From MPNP01 sp026709725 (lineage in GTDB: Bacteria > Pseudomonadota > Alphaproteobacteria > Rhodobacterales > Rhodobacteraceae), in the NCBI GenBank assembly GCA_965200805.1, contig OZ241384.1, positions 248,001-312,000 on the forward strand: DNA of 64,000 nt. The letters run 5' to 3'. Of this stretch, positions 54,548-63,240 are shown one piece after another; the first letter of the stretch is position 1, and the number at the start of each line of letters is the position of its first letter. Under the pieces are notes generated by a model. That model did no database searches. It was not told where the DNA came from and saw only the letters and a program-made list of their open reading frames with translations. Made by a program: the position numbers and the translations under genes.

Positions 54548-57500
54548 GAGAAGAGTACGATTTTTCGGAAGGAATCCGCGGAAAGTTCTTTGATGATGCC
54601 GGGCCGCGTTTCCCTGCTTCCAGCGAGGAATCGGATTGGTCAGGACCATCAGAACAGTTGGGTGAATTTATCACTGAGCAAGTGAAAAAGACTTTGGATG
54701 CATATCAAAGTCAGCCCACGCTCATTAGAGAGCACGCAAACACCGAACAAGACGCATTTATGGGTGGATACGCACGCCGCCAACTGTTCGAACTCGTTCA
54801 GAACAGTGCTGATGCCCTGTCTGAAGCGCCAGAAGGCGAGAGCATCCTCGTTCGCATGACGAAAGAATATTTGTATTGTGCAGACAATGGCACCGCCATA
54901 GACGAGGACGGTGTCAGGGCACTGATGTTCCATAATGTTTCGGGCAAACGAAGCACTTCCCAGATCGGCAAGTTTGGGCGTGGATTCAAGTCTGTCTTGG
55001 GCGTGACAGACGCACCCGAGTTCTACAGCCATTCGGTCTCATTTCGATTTGACAGGACGAGGGCACGGCAACGCATCGCAAAAATTGCATCTAACAAGCA
55101 TAATCCGGAGCATTGTCCAGTTCTGCGATTTCCGGAGCCCTTCGACCCTGATGAGTCAATCGGAACGGACAAGGATCTCGAAGAATTGATGAGCTGGGCG
55201 ACAAATATTGTCCGTTTGCCGCTCAAGTCGGGCGTGCGGGAGGATCTTGTCCAACAATTTCAAGACTTTCCACCCGAGTTCATGCTGTTTGTGGAACATG
55301 TCCGCCATCTGACACTTGAGCACGAAGATGAATCGAGGAGCTTCATGTTGAGCCGGTGCGACTCCGAGATTCGCCTGGATACTGGAAACGAGCGTCGGCA
55401 CTGGCGGAAATTCGATATCAGGCATCGCCTTTCCCCCCAGGCCAGGCAAGACTGGCATTTGTCTGGTGAGGACGTATTGATCTCCTGGGCTGCACCGCTC
55501 GACAGATTGGATCGCCCCGGTCATTTCTGGGCACACTTTCCGACCGAAAACCCAAGCCTTGTTGCCGGGATATTGAACGCGCAATGGAAACTCAGTGAGG
55601 ATCGCCTGAACCTGCTGCCCGGGGTTTACAACAAGGAACTGATCATCGCGACCGCCGAAATGATCGTGGAGAAACTTCCAGAACTCGTGTCAAATGACGA
55701 CCCCGCTCGCCACTTGGACGCATTGCCACGCCGTGAAGAGTCGGGTGATGGAGATCTGGTTCGCAAACTTCGTGATCGATTGTTTTCCTTGCTTGAAGGG
55801 CGCGATATCGTGCCTGATCAGGATTGTAATCTGCAAATGATCGGGGATATCTCCTACCCTCCGAAAGAATTGAAAGGTTGCGACGATGCGCTCAAGAGAT
55901 GGAGCGACTATGCGGGCAGACCGCGGAAATGGCTCCACCACAAGGCACTGACACGCAATCGGCTTGCGGCAATTGACAGATTGTTTGACAACAATCGATC
56001 TTCTCACCACTTTTTGCATACCCACCATGGCCCAAGTGCGCCGAGGGCAGAAATTTCCCAGTGGCTTGAGGCGCTTGTGGATTACCACCGGCAACCGGAC
56101 GAGATCGCGGAAGCATCAATTGCTGCTGTGCAAACAGCGGCATTGATACCAAAAGAGAAAAGATCAGAGAGACTTGGCAAGATCATTTTGACGGCGGCAG
56201 GCACCTTGGTGAAGCCAAATGATCAGGAAATCTTTCTGCCCTCCGAAAACCGCTTCAACAGAGAACAGTCCACAGATCCGGAATCATGTGTCCATCCAGA
56301 CCTGATTTCAGATTCCGAAACGTTGGAAGCATTGAAGAAAATCGGCTTGACGGAGCCGTCGCCAGAAAGCAGGCTTAATGCGATTGTTCATCGCATCTTG
56401 AGGCAAAACGATTGCGATCAAGAGGTTTACGAGGCTTTGCACGAGGAGTTCTGGCTTGCTTCCCGCGATCTGTCGAGAGAAGATGTCGAGAGAATAATTG
56501 GCTCGGAAGGAAATCTGATCAAAAAACTGCGAGTGCGGACACAAGCAGGAACCTGGCTGCCAACTTTCTCCGTGCTGCGCCCGGGCAAGATCATTCCTGA
56601 TGATAGAAGGGACAGGGGCTTCACTGTAGACTCCCAATTTCACGAATCGGACGATGCATTGCTGTGTAAGTTTGGAGTCACCGAGGCACCAGATAAGCGC
56701 GATCTCTCTCGGGAGCCAGAGTTTGAGACTTATTTGAAAGTCTGCAAATACCGGTTTCGGGAAAAGGCTTTCAAAGAAACAGGGAAGAAACCGCATGAAA
56801 GCCTACTTAAATTCGAGACATGCGATGGTTGTGGACCACTGGATATCCTGAAGCGATTGTCAGATGAAGGGCGGGTTGCGTACACAAATGAATTGTTGTC
56901 CCAAGACGCTACATTCACTCCATGGACAATGCGCCATAAAACTCAGGACAAATATTCCAAACTCGCATTCAACTGTTTGTCCATCCATGCTCTCCGAAAT
57001 TACGGACGGATAAAGACGGCATCCGGTCAAATTGTTCCATTTGAAGATGCACTCGACCCAACCCCAAGATGTCCAGAGGCTCGGGATGAGTTGCTAAAAC
57101 ATCCAATGGCTGACAAGATCAAGGAAGCGTTTGATCTGGCAGATCCAATACCGGAGTTTCTGGGTGAAGGAGATGCCATTCCGTTGACCGATTGTTGGCC
57201 TGGATTGAATGACCACCTTCCTCCGCATTTGAATCGATGCCGTATCATCCCCTGCGAACAAATCCGTGTCCTCGGTGAATCGCGAGAGTGCATCTTTTAT
57301 TCCCGCGATATCTACTTCAGGGGGGCTGTTGACAATGAAGAGCGGCACATGCTGCGGTCCGTCGTCGATGAGTTGGGGCTTGATCTGCATCCCCGGCAGA
57401 TTAAAGAGGTTTGGCAACGCAAAACTCCTGATGAGATCAAGCAACGCCGCGCCAGGATCAAGCAGTGTTCCACCGATGCCGAGCGTCTCCTGGCCGCTGT

Positions 57501-59031
57501 TGGAGATAAACACCTGCGGAGCAAACTGCCCAATTCCCTTTTGGGGGTGTTGGAGATGGATGGCAAAGAGCTGACAGGAATCGAAGTCGCGAAGGCTGCG
57601 ATTGCAACATATCACACGGACGCTCTCAAGCAGTACAAGGAGATGTTGGATAATCTCAATCCGCCGCAACAATGGGCCGGGTCGAATCGGGCCGTCGAGT
57701 TTGTACGCTCACTTGGATTCTCCACCGAATGGGCTGGCCAGCGCAATCGTAAACCCGAACCCTATCTTGAGGTAGAAGGTCGGTATCGGCTTCCTGACTT
57801 GCATGACTACCAGAAAAAAATTGTCGAAAATATACAGGATATGTTTTGTGACACCTCTCCAGTCAATCCGCAGCGTCGCGGCATGATCAGCCTGCCCACC
57901 GGGTCAGGCAAAACGCGTGTTGCCGTCGAAGCAATCGTTAAAGCAATATGTAAGGACAAATTCCAGGGTGGAGTCTTGTGGGTTGCTGATCGGGAGGAAC
58001 TCTGCGAACAGGCCGTTGATGCGTGGCGACGGGTCTGGTCAAGCATTGGCATATATGAGAGACGTCTTCGAATTTCCAGAATGTGGGGTGGACAAGAGAA
58101 GCCCTCGCCCACATGCGAACTTCACACCGTCATCGCAACCATCCAGACACTTCGCACGAGACTGGAGAATAATCAGGGAAGCTATGACTTCCTGAAAGAC
58201 TTCAGATTGATTGTCTTCGACGAAGCTCATCGATCCGTTGCGCCGACCTTCACCTCGGTTATGGAGGAGACCGGTCTGACCAGACGTCAGGGTGCCGATG
58301 AACCGTTCGTGATTGGCCTTACCGCCACCCCTTATCGTGGATACAACGAGCAAGAAACGAGGTGGCTGGCCAATCGTTATGGTCGCAACCGACTCGATGC
58401 CGGTGCTTTCGGGAACGACGATGCCCAACATGTCGTTCAGCAGCTGCAGAATGAAGGTGTACTTGCTCAAGTCGATCACAGCGTTATTGAGGGCGAATCA
58501 TTTACAATCGAAGAATCAGACAGGTCGCGGGATCTTCATTGGTTGCCGCAAAGTGTAGAAGATCGAATTGCTCAGAGTGCCAAGCGCACCAAACGCATCA
58601 TTGAAGCTTATCGAGAGCATATTGATCCGGAGTGGTCTGCCCTTATCTTTGCAACATCTGTCGAGCATGCCCGGACCGTAGCGGCTCTCCTTGATGGACA
58701 GGGAATCCGTTCACGCGCCGTGAGTGGAGACACGGAAACGGCCATGCGCCGCCGCGTGGTGGAAGAATTTCGCAGCGGCAAGATAAAGGCACTCGTCAAC
58801 TACGGTGTGTTCCGTGAAGGATTCGATGCCCCCAGGACCCGGGCCATCATCGTTGCCCGACCGGTGTACAGCCCCAACCTCTACTTTCAGATGATTGGTC
58901 GCGGGTTGCGAGGACAAAGGAATGGTGGCAACAAACGCTGCCTGATTCTCAATGTTCAGGACAATATCGAAAATTTTGATCGGTCGCTGGCGTTCTCGGA
59001 ACTGGACTGGCTTTGGAGCCGAACCTCATGA
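54544..59031 (+). CDS. Giant HSP90/sacsin-type ATPase - SF2 DEAH helicase with antitoxin-like N-terminus
   Basis: A 1495-residue soluble protein. Residues 1-24 (MREEYDFSEGIRGKFF...RFP) resemble the N-terminus of small antitoxins that follow BrnT. Residues about 65-165 form a GHKL ATPase: N-box LFELVQNSADAL (81-92), DNG at 114-116, and IGKFGRGFKS (141-150), as in HSP90/sacsin. About 170-1090 is unassigned. The C-terminus is an SF2 helicase: Walker A SLPTGSGKT (about 1116-1124), DEAH (about 1226), GLTATPYRG, and motif VI QMIGRGLRG (about 1449). Similar architectures occur in antiphage systems. It overlaps brnT by 4 nt, so the two are translationally coupled. AT-rich codon use suggests horizontal origin. 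No nuclease domain was recognised. Confidence 0.9.
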   Translation: MREEYDFSEGIRGKFFDDAGPRFPASSEESDWSGPSEQLGEFITEQVKKTLDAYQSQPTLIREHANTEQDAFMGGYARRQLFELVQNSADALSEAPEGESILVRMTKEYLYCADNGTAIDEDGVRALMFHNVSGKRSTSQIGKFGRGFKSVLGVTDAPEFYSHSVSFRFDRTRARQRIAKIASNKHNPEHCPVLRFPEPFDPDESIGTDKDLEELMSWATNIVRLPLKSGVREDLVQQFQDFPPEFMLFVEHVRHLTLEHEDESRSFMLSRCDSEIRLDTGNERRHWRKFDIRHRLSPQARQDWHLSGEDVLISWAAPLDRLDRPGHFWAHFPTENPSLVAGILNAQWKLSEDRLNLLPGVYNKELIIATAEMIVEKLPELVSNDDPARHLDALPRREESGDGDLVRKLRDRLFSLLEGRDIVPDQDCNLQMIGDISYPPKELKGCDDALKRWSDYAGRPRKWLHHKALTRNRLAAIDRLFDNNRSSHHFLHTHHGPSAPRAEISQWLEALVDYHRQPDEIAEASIAAVQTAALIPKEKRSERLGKIILTAAGTLVKPNDQEIFLPSENRFNREQSTDPESCVHPDLISDSETLEALKKIGLTEPSPESRLNAIVHRILRQNDCDQEVYEALHEEFWLASRDLSREDVERIIGSEGNLIKKLRVRTQAGTWLPTFSVLRPGKIIPDDRRDRGFTVDSQFHESDDALLCKFGVTEAPDKRDLSREPEFETYLKVCKYRFREKAFKETGKKPHESLLKFETCDGCGPLDILKRLSDEGRVAYTNELLSQDATFTPWTMRHKTQDKYSKLAFNCLSIHALRNYGRIKTASGQIVPFEDALDPTPRCPEARDELLKHPMADKIKEAFDLADPIPEFLGEGDAIPLTDCWPGLNDHLPPHLNRCRIIPCEQIRVLGESRECIFYSRDIYFRGAVDNEERHMLRSVVDELGLDLHPRQIKEVWQRKTPDEIKQRRARIKQCSTDAERLLAAVGDKHLRSKLPNSLLGVLEMDGKELTGIEVAKAAIATYHTDALKQYKEMLDNLNPPQQWAGSNRAVEFVRSLGFSTEWAGQRNRKPEPYLEVEGRYRLPDLHDYQKKIVENIQDMFCDTSPVNPQRRGMISLPTGSGKTRVAVEAIVKAICKDKFQGGVLWVADREELCEQAVDAWRRVWSSIGIYERRLRISRMWGGQEKPSPTCELHTVIATIQTLRTRLENNQGSYDFLKDFRLIVFDEAHRSVAPTFTSVMEETGLTRRQGADEPFVIGLTATPYRGYNEQETRWLANRYGRNRLDAGAFGNDDAQHVVQQLQNEGVLAQVDHSVIEGESFTIEESDRSRDLHWLPQSVEDRIAQSAKRTKRIIEAYREHIDPEWSALIFATSVEHARTVAALLDGQGIRSRAVSGDTETAMRRRVVEEFRSGKIKALVNYGVFREGFDAPRTRAIIVARPVYSPNLYFQMIGRGLRGQRNGGNKRCLILNVQDNIENFDRSLAFSELDWLWSRTS

Positions 59032-59093
59032 GGCCTGCAAGAGACTGACTCGACAATGCCGCGGTATTGAATTGACGGAATTGGTTGCATGCA

Positions 59094-59744
59094 ATGTCTC
59101 ACTTGAGAAGTGCCGGGTTTACTGTTGCGGTGGATGGCCCGGCGGCAGCGGGCAAGGGCACAGTTGCGCGTGCGCTTGCTGAGGAATTCGGGTTTGCGTT
59201 TCTGGACACGGGCCTTTTGTATCGGTCGGTGGCGAGGCGGGTGATTGAAATTGAAGGGCGTGGTGGAAAAGCCGACCCGGTTGTGATTGCCCGAACATTG
59301 CAACCGGAAGATCTGGAGGCCGGCGGATTGCGGACGCGGGAGGTCAGCGCGATGTCTTCGGTCATTGCCGTCATCGAAGATGTGCGAGAGGCACTCCTGG
59401 CATTTCAGCGTGCATTCGCAGGACAACCCGGAGGTGCGGTCCTTGATGGGCGTGATATCGGAACCGTCATCTGCCCGGATGCGGATGTCAAACTGTACAT
59501 CACGGCTGATGCTGAAACACGGGCGCAACGTCGGTATGATGAACTGGTCAGTGCTGGAAATGCAGTTGATCCTGCGGAAGTCCTGACTGATTTGCGCATA
59601 CGCGATGAACGGGACCGGACGCGGGGATTGGCGGCATTGCGTATCGCCGAGGATGCAATCTTGATTGATACGACAGAATTGACTATAAGCATGACCGTCG
59701 ATCGGGCAATTGCTGCCGTCAAGTCAAGAATGAAGTCTGATTGA
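59094..59744 (+). CDS. cmk: Cytidylate kinase
   Basis: A 216-residue NMP kinase with P-loop DGPAAAGKGTVARAL, the FLDTGLLYRSVA motif and LDGRDIGTVICPDADVKLY. It phosphorylates CMP and dCMP. The start is ATG 59094 or TTG 59085; the TTG is better spaced from gacgg. It begins 62 bp after the helicase gene, with no room for a separate terminator, so the island is joined directly to the core operon cmk-rpsA-ihfB. Confidence 0.95.
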   Translation: MSHLRSAGFTVAVDGPAAAGKGTVARALAEEFGFAFLDTGLLYRSVARRVIEIEGRGGKADPVVIARTLQPEDLEAGGLRTREVSAMSSVIAVIEDVREALLAFQRAFAGQPGGAVLDGRDIGTVICPDADVKLYITADAETRAQRRYDELVSAGNAVDPAEVLTDLRIRDERDRTRGLAALRIAEDAILIDTTELTISMTVDRAIAAVKSRMKSD

Positions 59745-59862
59745 GTCGGGCTCGGCGGTGGAAATGACCTCCCTCGCCATCCCTGCTTGCAGAAATATGT
59801 CTTGCCACAGCATGGTTGAGCGTTGAAATCGGTCATTGGAATGAACAGGAGAGTGCCAGCGC

Positions 59863-61566
59863 GTGGCTGAAACAGCGGTAATGGAGGAATTTGAAGCCCT
59901 CCTCGAAGAAAGCTTCACGGAGAAGACCCCCAAAGTCAAATCGGTGGTCAAGGGCAAGGTCCTGTCCCTTGATGCCGGGCAGGCTGTCATCGACATTGGT
60001 TTCAAGGTTGAAGGGTGCATTGACCTCAAGGAATTCAACGGACCAAGCGGACCGGAAGATATTGAGGTCGGTGATGAGATCGAGGTGTATCTCGACAGCA
60101 TTGAGGATGGTCGGGGCCTCGCCGTCATTTCGCGGGAGCGTGCACGGCGGGAAGAGGCCTGGGATCGCCTGCAGAAGGCATTTGACAGGTCGGAAAAGGT
60201 TGAGGGCAAGATATTCAACAAGGTGAAGGGCGGCTACACAGTCGACCTCGGCGGAGCCGTTGCCTTCCTGCCTGGCTCTCAGGTGGATGTCCGCCCTGTT
60301 CGGGACATGGATGCTCTCATGGGCATCAATCATGAATACATGATTCTGAAGATGGACCGGCCACGCAACAATATCGTGGTATCACGGCGCGTTATTCTTG
60401 AAGAGAGTCGGGCCGAGCAGCGGGCTGAAGTTGTCAATCGGCTTCAGGATGGGGATGTGATCGAGGGTGTTGTCAAGAATGTCACGGATTACGGAGCCTT
60501 TGTTGATCTCGGTGGCGTTGATGGACTCCTGCATGTCACGGATATGGCATGGAAGCGTGTGGCGCATCCAACAGATGTGGTCACAATCGGTGAAAAAATT
60601 CAGGTCAAGATCATCAAAGTGGTCCGCGAAACCCAGCGGATTTCTCTGAGTATCAAGCAGCTGCAGGAAGACCCGTGGCTAAAGGTTTCAGAAAAATACC
60701 CCAAGGATACGCGACACACCGGGCATGTGACCAATATCACCGATTATGGTGCCTTTGTTGAGCTTGAGCCGGGTGTCGAAGGACTGATTCATATCAGCGA
60801 AATGTCGTGGACCAAGAAAAATATTCATCCGGGCAAGATCGTCTCTACATCCCAGGAGATTGAGGTGATGGTCCTTGATATCGATTGGCAACGGCGGCGG
60901 ATTGCCCTTGGCCTGAAGCAGATTGGGGGGAATCCATGGGAGACCTTCGCCAAGGATCACCCAATTGGCACCAAGGTGTCCGGCCCAATTCAGAACATTG
61001 TCGATTTTGGTATGTTTATCAGCCTGAACCGTGACATTGATGGCATGATCCATCTCTCGGATTTAAGCTGGGACCGTGATGGTGAGGCCGTCCTCAGGGA
61101 GTACAAAAAGGGTGATGAGGTCGAAGCGGTGGTGACGGAAGTTGATGTCACGAGCCAGCGCGTGAATCTCTCCCTGAAGGGAATGAGCGACGATCCCTTC
61201 CAGCAGGCCATCAGCGGCCTGAAAAAGAAATCAATTGTCAAGGTTGAGGTTACCGGAATCCGCAACAATGGTCTTGATGTTCTCTGCAACGGCTATCAGA
61301 GCTTTATCCGCCGCGGCGATCTCAGTCGTGACCGGAATGAACAGAACACCGGGAATTTTCACATCGGTCAGGAACTTGAGGTGATGGTAACGTCCATCGA
61401 CAAAAGCAAACGCAAGATTGGTCTCTCGATCAGTGAAATCGAGGCGGAAGAGACCCGAGAGGCCATCTCGCAATATGGCACCAGCGATACCGGCATCGCT
61501 CTCGGTGAGGTGCTTGGTGATGCCCTTGACATCACATCCGATACAGGGGTCCCAAACCGACGATGA
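59863..61566 (+). CDS. rpsA: 30S ribosomal protein S1 (C-terminus probably shortened by a frameshift)
   Basis: A 567-residue protein of six S1 RNA-binding repeats (about residues 26-92, 110-175, 195-265, 282-352, 369-439, 456-525), with typical ITDYGAFVELEPGVEGLIHI. S1 unwinds and holds mRNA on the 30S subunit. The start is GTG 59863 with cagga upstream; an ATG lies 6 codons later. The frame ends GVPNRR* at 61566, but the +1 frame continues with a charged Lys/Asp/Ala tail to 61669 like that of related S1 proteins (see next entry). Confidence 0.96.
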   Translation: MAETAVMEEFEALLEESFTEKTPKVKSVVKGKVLSLDAGQAVIDIGFKVEGCIDLKEFNGPSGPEDIEVGDEIEVYLDSIEDGRGLAVISRERARREEAWDRLQKAFDRSEKVEGKIFNKVKGGYTVDLGGAVAFLPGSQVDVRPVRDMDALMGINHEYMILKMDRPRNNIVVSRRVILEESRAEQRAEVVNRLQDGDVIEGVVKNVTDYGAFVDLGGVDGLLHVTDMAWKRVAHPTDVVTIGEKIQVKIIKVVRETQRISLSIKQLQEDPWLKVSEKYPKDTRHTGHVTNITDYGAFVELEPGVEGLIHISEMSWTKKNIHPGKIVSTSQEIEVMVLDIDWQRRRIALGLKQIGGNPWETFAKDHPIGTKVSGPIQNIVDFGMFISLNRDIDGMIHLSDLSWDRDGEAVLREYKKGDEVEAVVTEVDVTSQRVNLSLKGMSDDPFQQAISGLKKKSIVKVEVTGIRNNGLDVLCNGYQSFIRRGDLSRDRNEQNTGNFHIGQELEVMVTSIDKSKRKIGLSISEIEAEETREAISQYGTSDTGIALGEVLGDALDITSDTGVPNRR

Positions 61567-61669
61567 GGATGAAAAGGCAACGGATCAGGCGAAGGCAGAG
61601 GAGCCTGCAGTCAAAAAATCCAGGGCCAAAGCCAAGGATGACCGCGCCGATGATGCCGACAGGGACTGA
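61545..61669 (+). other. Out-of-frame continuation of rpsA (charged C-terminal tail)
   Basis: In the +1 frame relative to rpsA the sequence reads SQTDDEDEKATDQAKAEE, then PAVKKSRAKAKDDRADDADRD before a TGA at 61667-61669. This mixture of acidic and Lys/Ala-rich residues is typical of the disordered tail that follows the sixth repeat in alphaproteobacterial S1. The switch point is probably near the aggggtccc stretch at 61548-61556. Confidence 0.55.
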
Positions 61670-61876
61670 ACAGGAGATCGTGATGGCACCCGCGTGAACA
61701 GAGTCGAGGTTGCGCCCGGCATGATCGCCGGGACCGGAACCATTGGCACTGGAACACAGTGCGATCAGTTGCGAGGAAATCAATAGCGGTTGAGATCCGG
61801 GGCGGACATATCCTGGGCGAGTCTGTTGGTTTCGGGTATAGAGGGACCGAGCAGGGTCAGAATCGGAGAGGGCTGT

Positions 61877-62161
61877 ATGAATCAAAGTGAACTGATTGAA
61901 AGAATCAATGACAAATTCCCTTATTTGACGCCGCAGCAGGCAAAAACGGCTGTTGTGGAAACATTTGAGATGATCGGTCAGGCCCTGGAAGACGGCCACC
62001 GGGTCGAAATCCGCAACTTTGGTGTATTTATACCCAAGCGACTTGCACCGCGCAGATCACGGAATCCACGAACGGGTGTGGCATTCGATCTCGGTCCACG
62101 CAATACGATCAACTACAAACCCGGACGCCGTCTGCACGGAATCTTCAACAAGGACTCCTGA
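61877..62161 (+). CDS. ihfB: Integration host factor subunit beta
   Basis: A 94-residue HU/IHF-family DNA-bending protein starting MNQSELIERINDKFPYLTP. The family arm region RNPRTGVAFDLGPRNTINYKPGR is complete. The position directly after rpsA identifies it as IHF beta rather than HU. It heterodimerises with IHF alpha to bend DNA sharply. The ribosome site is ggagaggg. Confidence 0.93.
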   Translation: MNQSELIERINDKFPYLTPQQAKTAVVETFEMIGQALEDGHRVEIRNFGVFIPKRLAPRRSRNPRTGVAFDLGPRNTINYKPGRRLHGIFNKDS

Positions 62162-62192
62162 ATCCCGATTATGCTCTGGAAGCGCGCAATTG

Positions 62193-62546
62193 ATGCGTAT
62201 TGTTAAATCTGTATTCCTTGCCCTGGTTGGATTTGCATTTTTCATCCTGGCTTTGGCCAATCGCGATCCGGTCACGCTTCGTCTCTTGCCCGAATCACTC
62301 GGCACGTCCATCTCCGACCTGCCAACCGTCTCGGTCCCACTGTTTCTGCCGATCTTTGGCAGTGTGATTATCGGTCTCCTGATCGGTTTTTTCTGGGAGT
62401 GGCTGCGGGAGCACCATCATCGGGCGCGTGCATCAGCAAGCCAGCGTCAGGTATCCCGCATGAAGAAGGAAATCTCGACTCTCAAACGGAACACCACCGA
62501 ACCGGATGATGTCCCGGATGATGTCCTCGCCCTGATCAATGACTGA
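62193..62546 (+). CDS. lapA: LapA-domain (DUF1049) membrane protein
   Basis: A 117-residue inner-membrane protein with two helices (about residues 6-21 and 47-70) separated by LANRDPVTLRLLPESLG, the typical LapA motif, and a cytoplasmic basic coiled-coil tail (SASQRQVSRMKKEISTLKRN). In relatives LapA helps regulate LPS assembly. It lies between ihfB and trpF, overlapping trpF by 8 nt. A TTG immediately before the ATG is an alternative start. Confidence 0.85.
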   Translation: MRIVKSVFLALVGFAFFILALANRDPVTLRLLPESLGTSISDLPTVSVPLFLPIFGSVIIGLLIGFFWEWLREHHHRARASASQRQVSRMKKEISTLKRNTTEPDDVPDDVLALIND

Positions 62547-63240
62547 CCGGCTTGTGATCGACAGGGGTCATTCCGCAACATGCGGTGTGCGGGTCAAGAT
62601 CTGCGGCTTGACCCGCATGTCGGACACTGATGCGGCCCTCAATGCCGGTGCCAGCTACATCGGCCTTGTCCGCTTTCCGCGATCCCCCCGTCACATTTCG
62701 ATCGCTTTGGCGCGCAATCTGGTCGCCAGAGCTGAGGGTCGGGCTGTCAGAACTGTCCTGGTGGTCGATCCGACCGATTCCGAGATTTGCACACTGCAAA
62801 GGAATATCCCGTTTGACCTCCTGCAGCTTCACGGCAGCGAATCTCCCGAACGCATCGCCACGATACGAAACATGGCTCCCTGGCAGATCATGAAGGCGGT
62901 TGGCCTTGCAGGCAAGGCTGATCTGGCAAAACTGGCGGAATACGAAGCGGTCGCAGACCAGATTCTGGTTGATGCCCGACCGAAGGATGATGTGGCTCTG
63001 CCAGGCGGCAACGGCCTGACATTTGACTGGACGCTTCTGGAGAATGCAGTCTTTACCAAACCCTGGATGCTGGCAGGTGGCCTGAACGCCGGCAATGTGG
63101 CCACTGCGATTCGGCTGACAGGAGCAAGTCAGGTGGATGTTTCATCTGGTATTGAAGCAGCGCCAGGCTTAAAGGATCCTGCAAAAATCGCAGAATTTGT
63201 TGCGGCTGCACGGTATAAGGCATCAGCTGATGAATCATGA
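62539..63240 (+). CDS. trpF: Phosphoribosylanthranilate isomerase
   Basis: A 233-residue TIM-barrel enzyme. The general base Cys is in VKICGLTR and the general acid Asp in ILVDARPKDD; LQLHGSESPE and WMLAGGLNAGNV are also typical. It catalyses the Amadori rearrangement in tryptophan synthesis. The start at 62539 gives about 16 residues before VRVKICGL and is supported only by overlap with lapA; a GTG at 62587 would give the usual short N-terminus. Confidence 0.95.
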   Translation: MTDRLVIDRGHSATCGVRVKICGLTRMSDTDAALNAGASYIGLVRFPRSPRHISIALARNLVARAEGRAVRTVLVVDPTDSEICTLQRNIPFDLLQLHGSESPERIATIRNMAPWQIMKAVGLAGKADLAKLAEYEAVADQILVDARPKDDVALPGGNGLTFDWTLLENAVFTKPWMLAGGLNAGNVATAIRLTGASQVDVSSGIEAAPGLKDPAKIAEFVAAARYKASADES

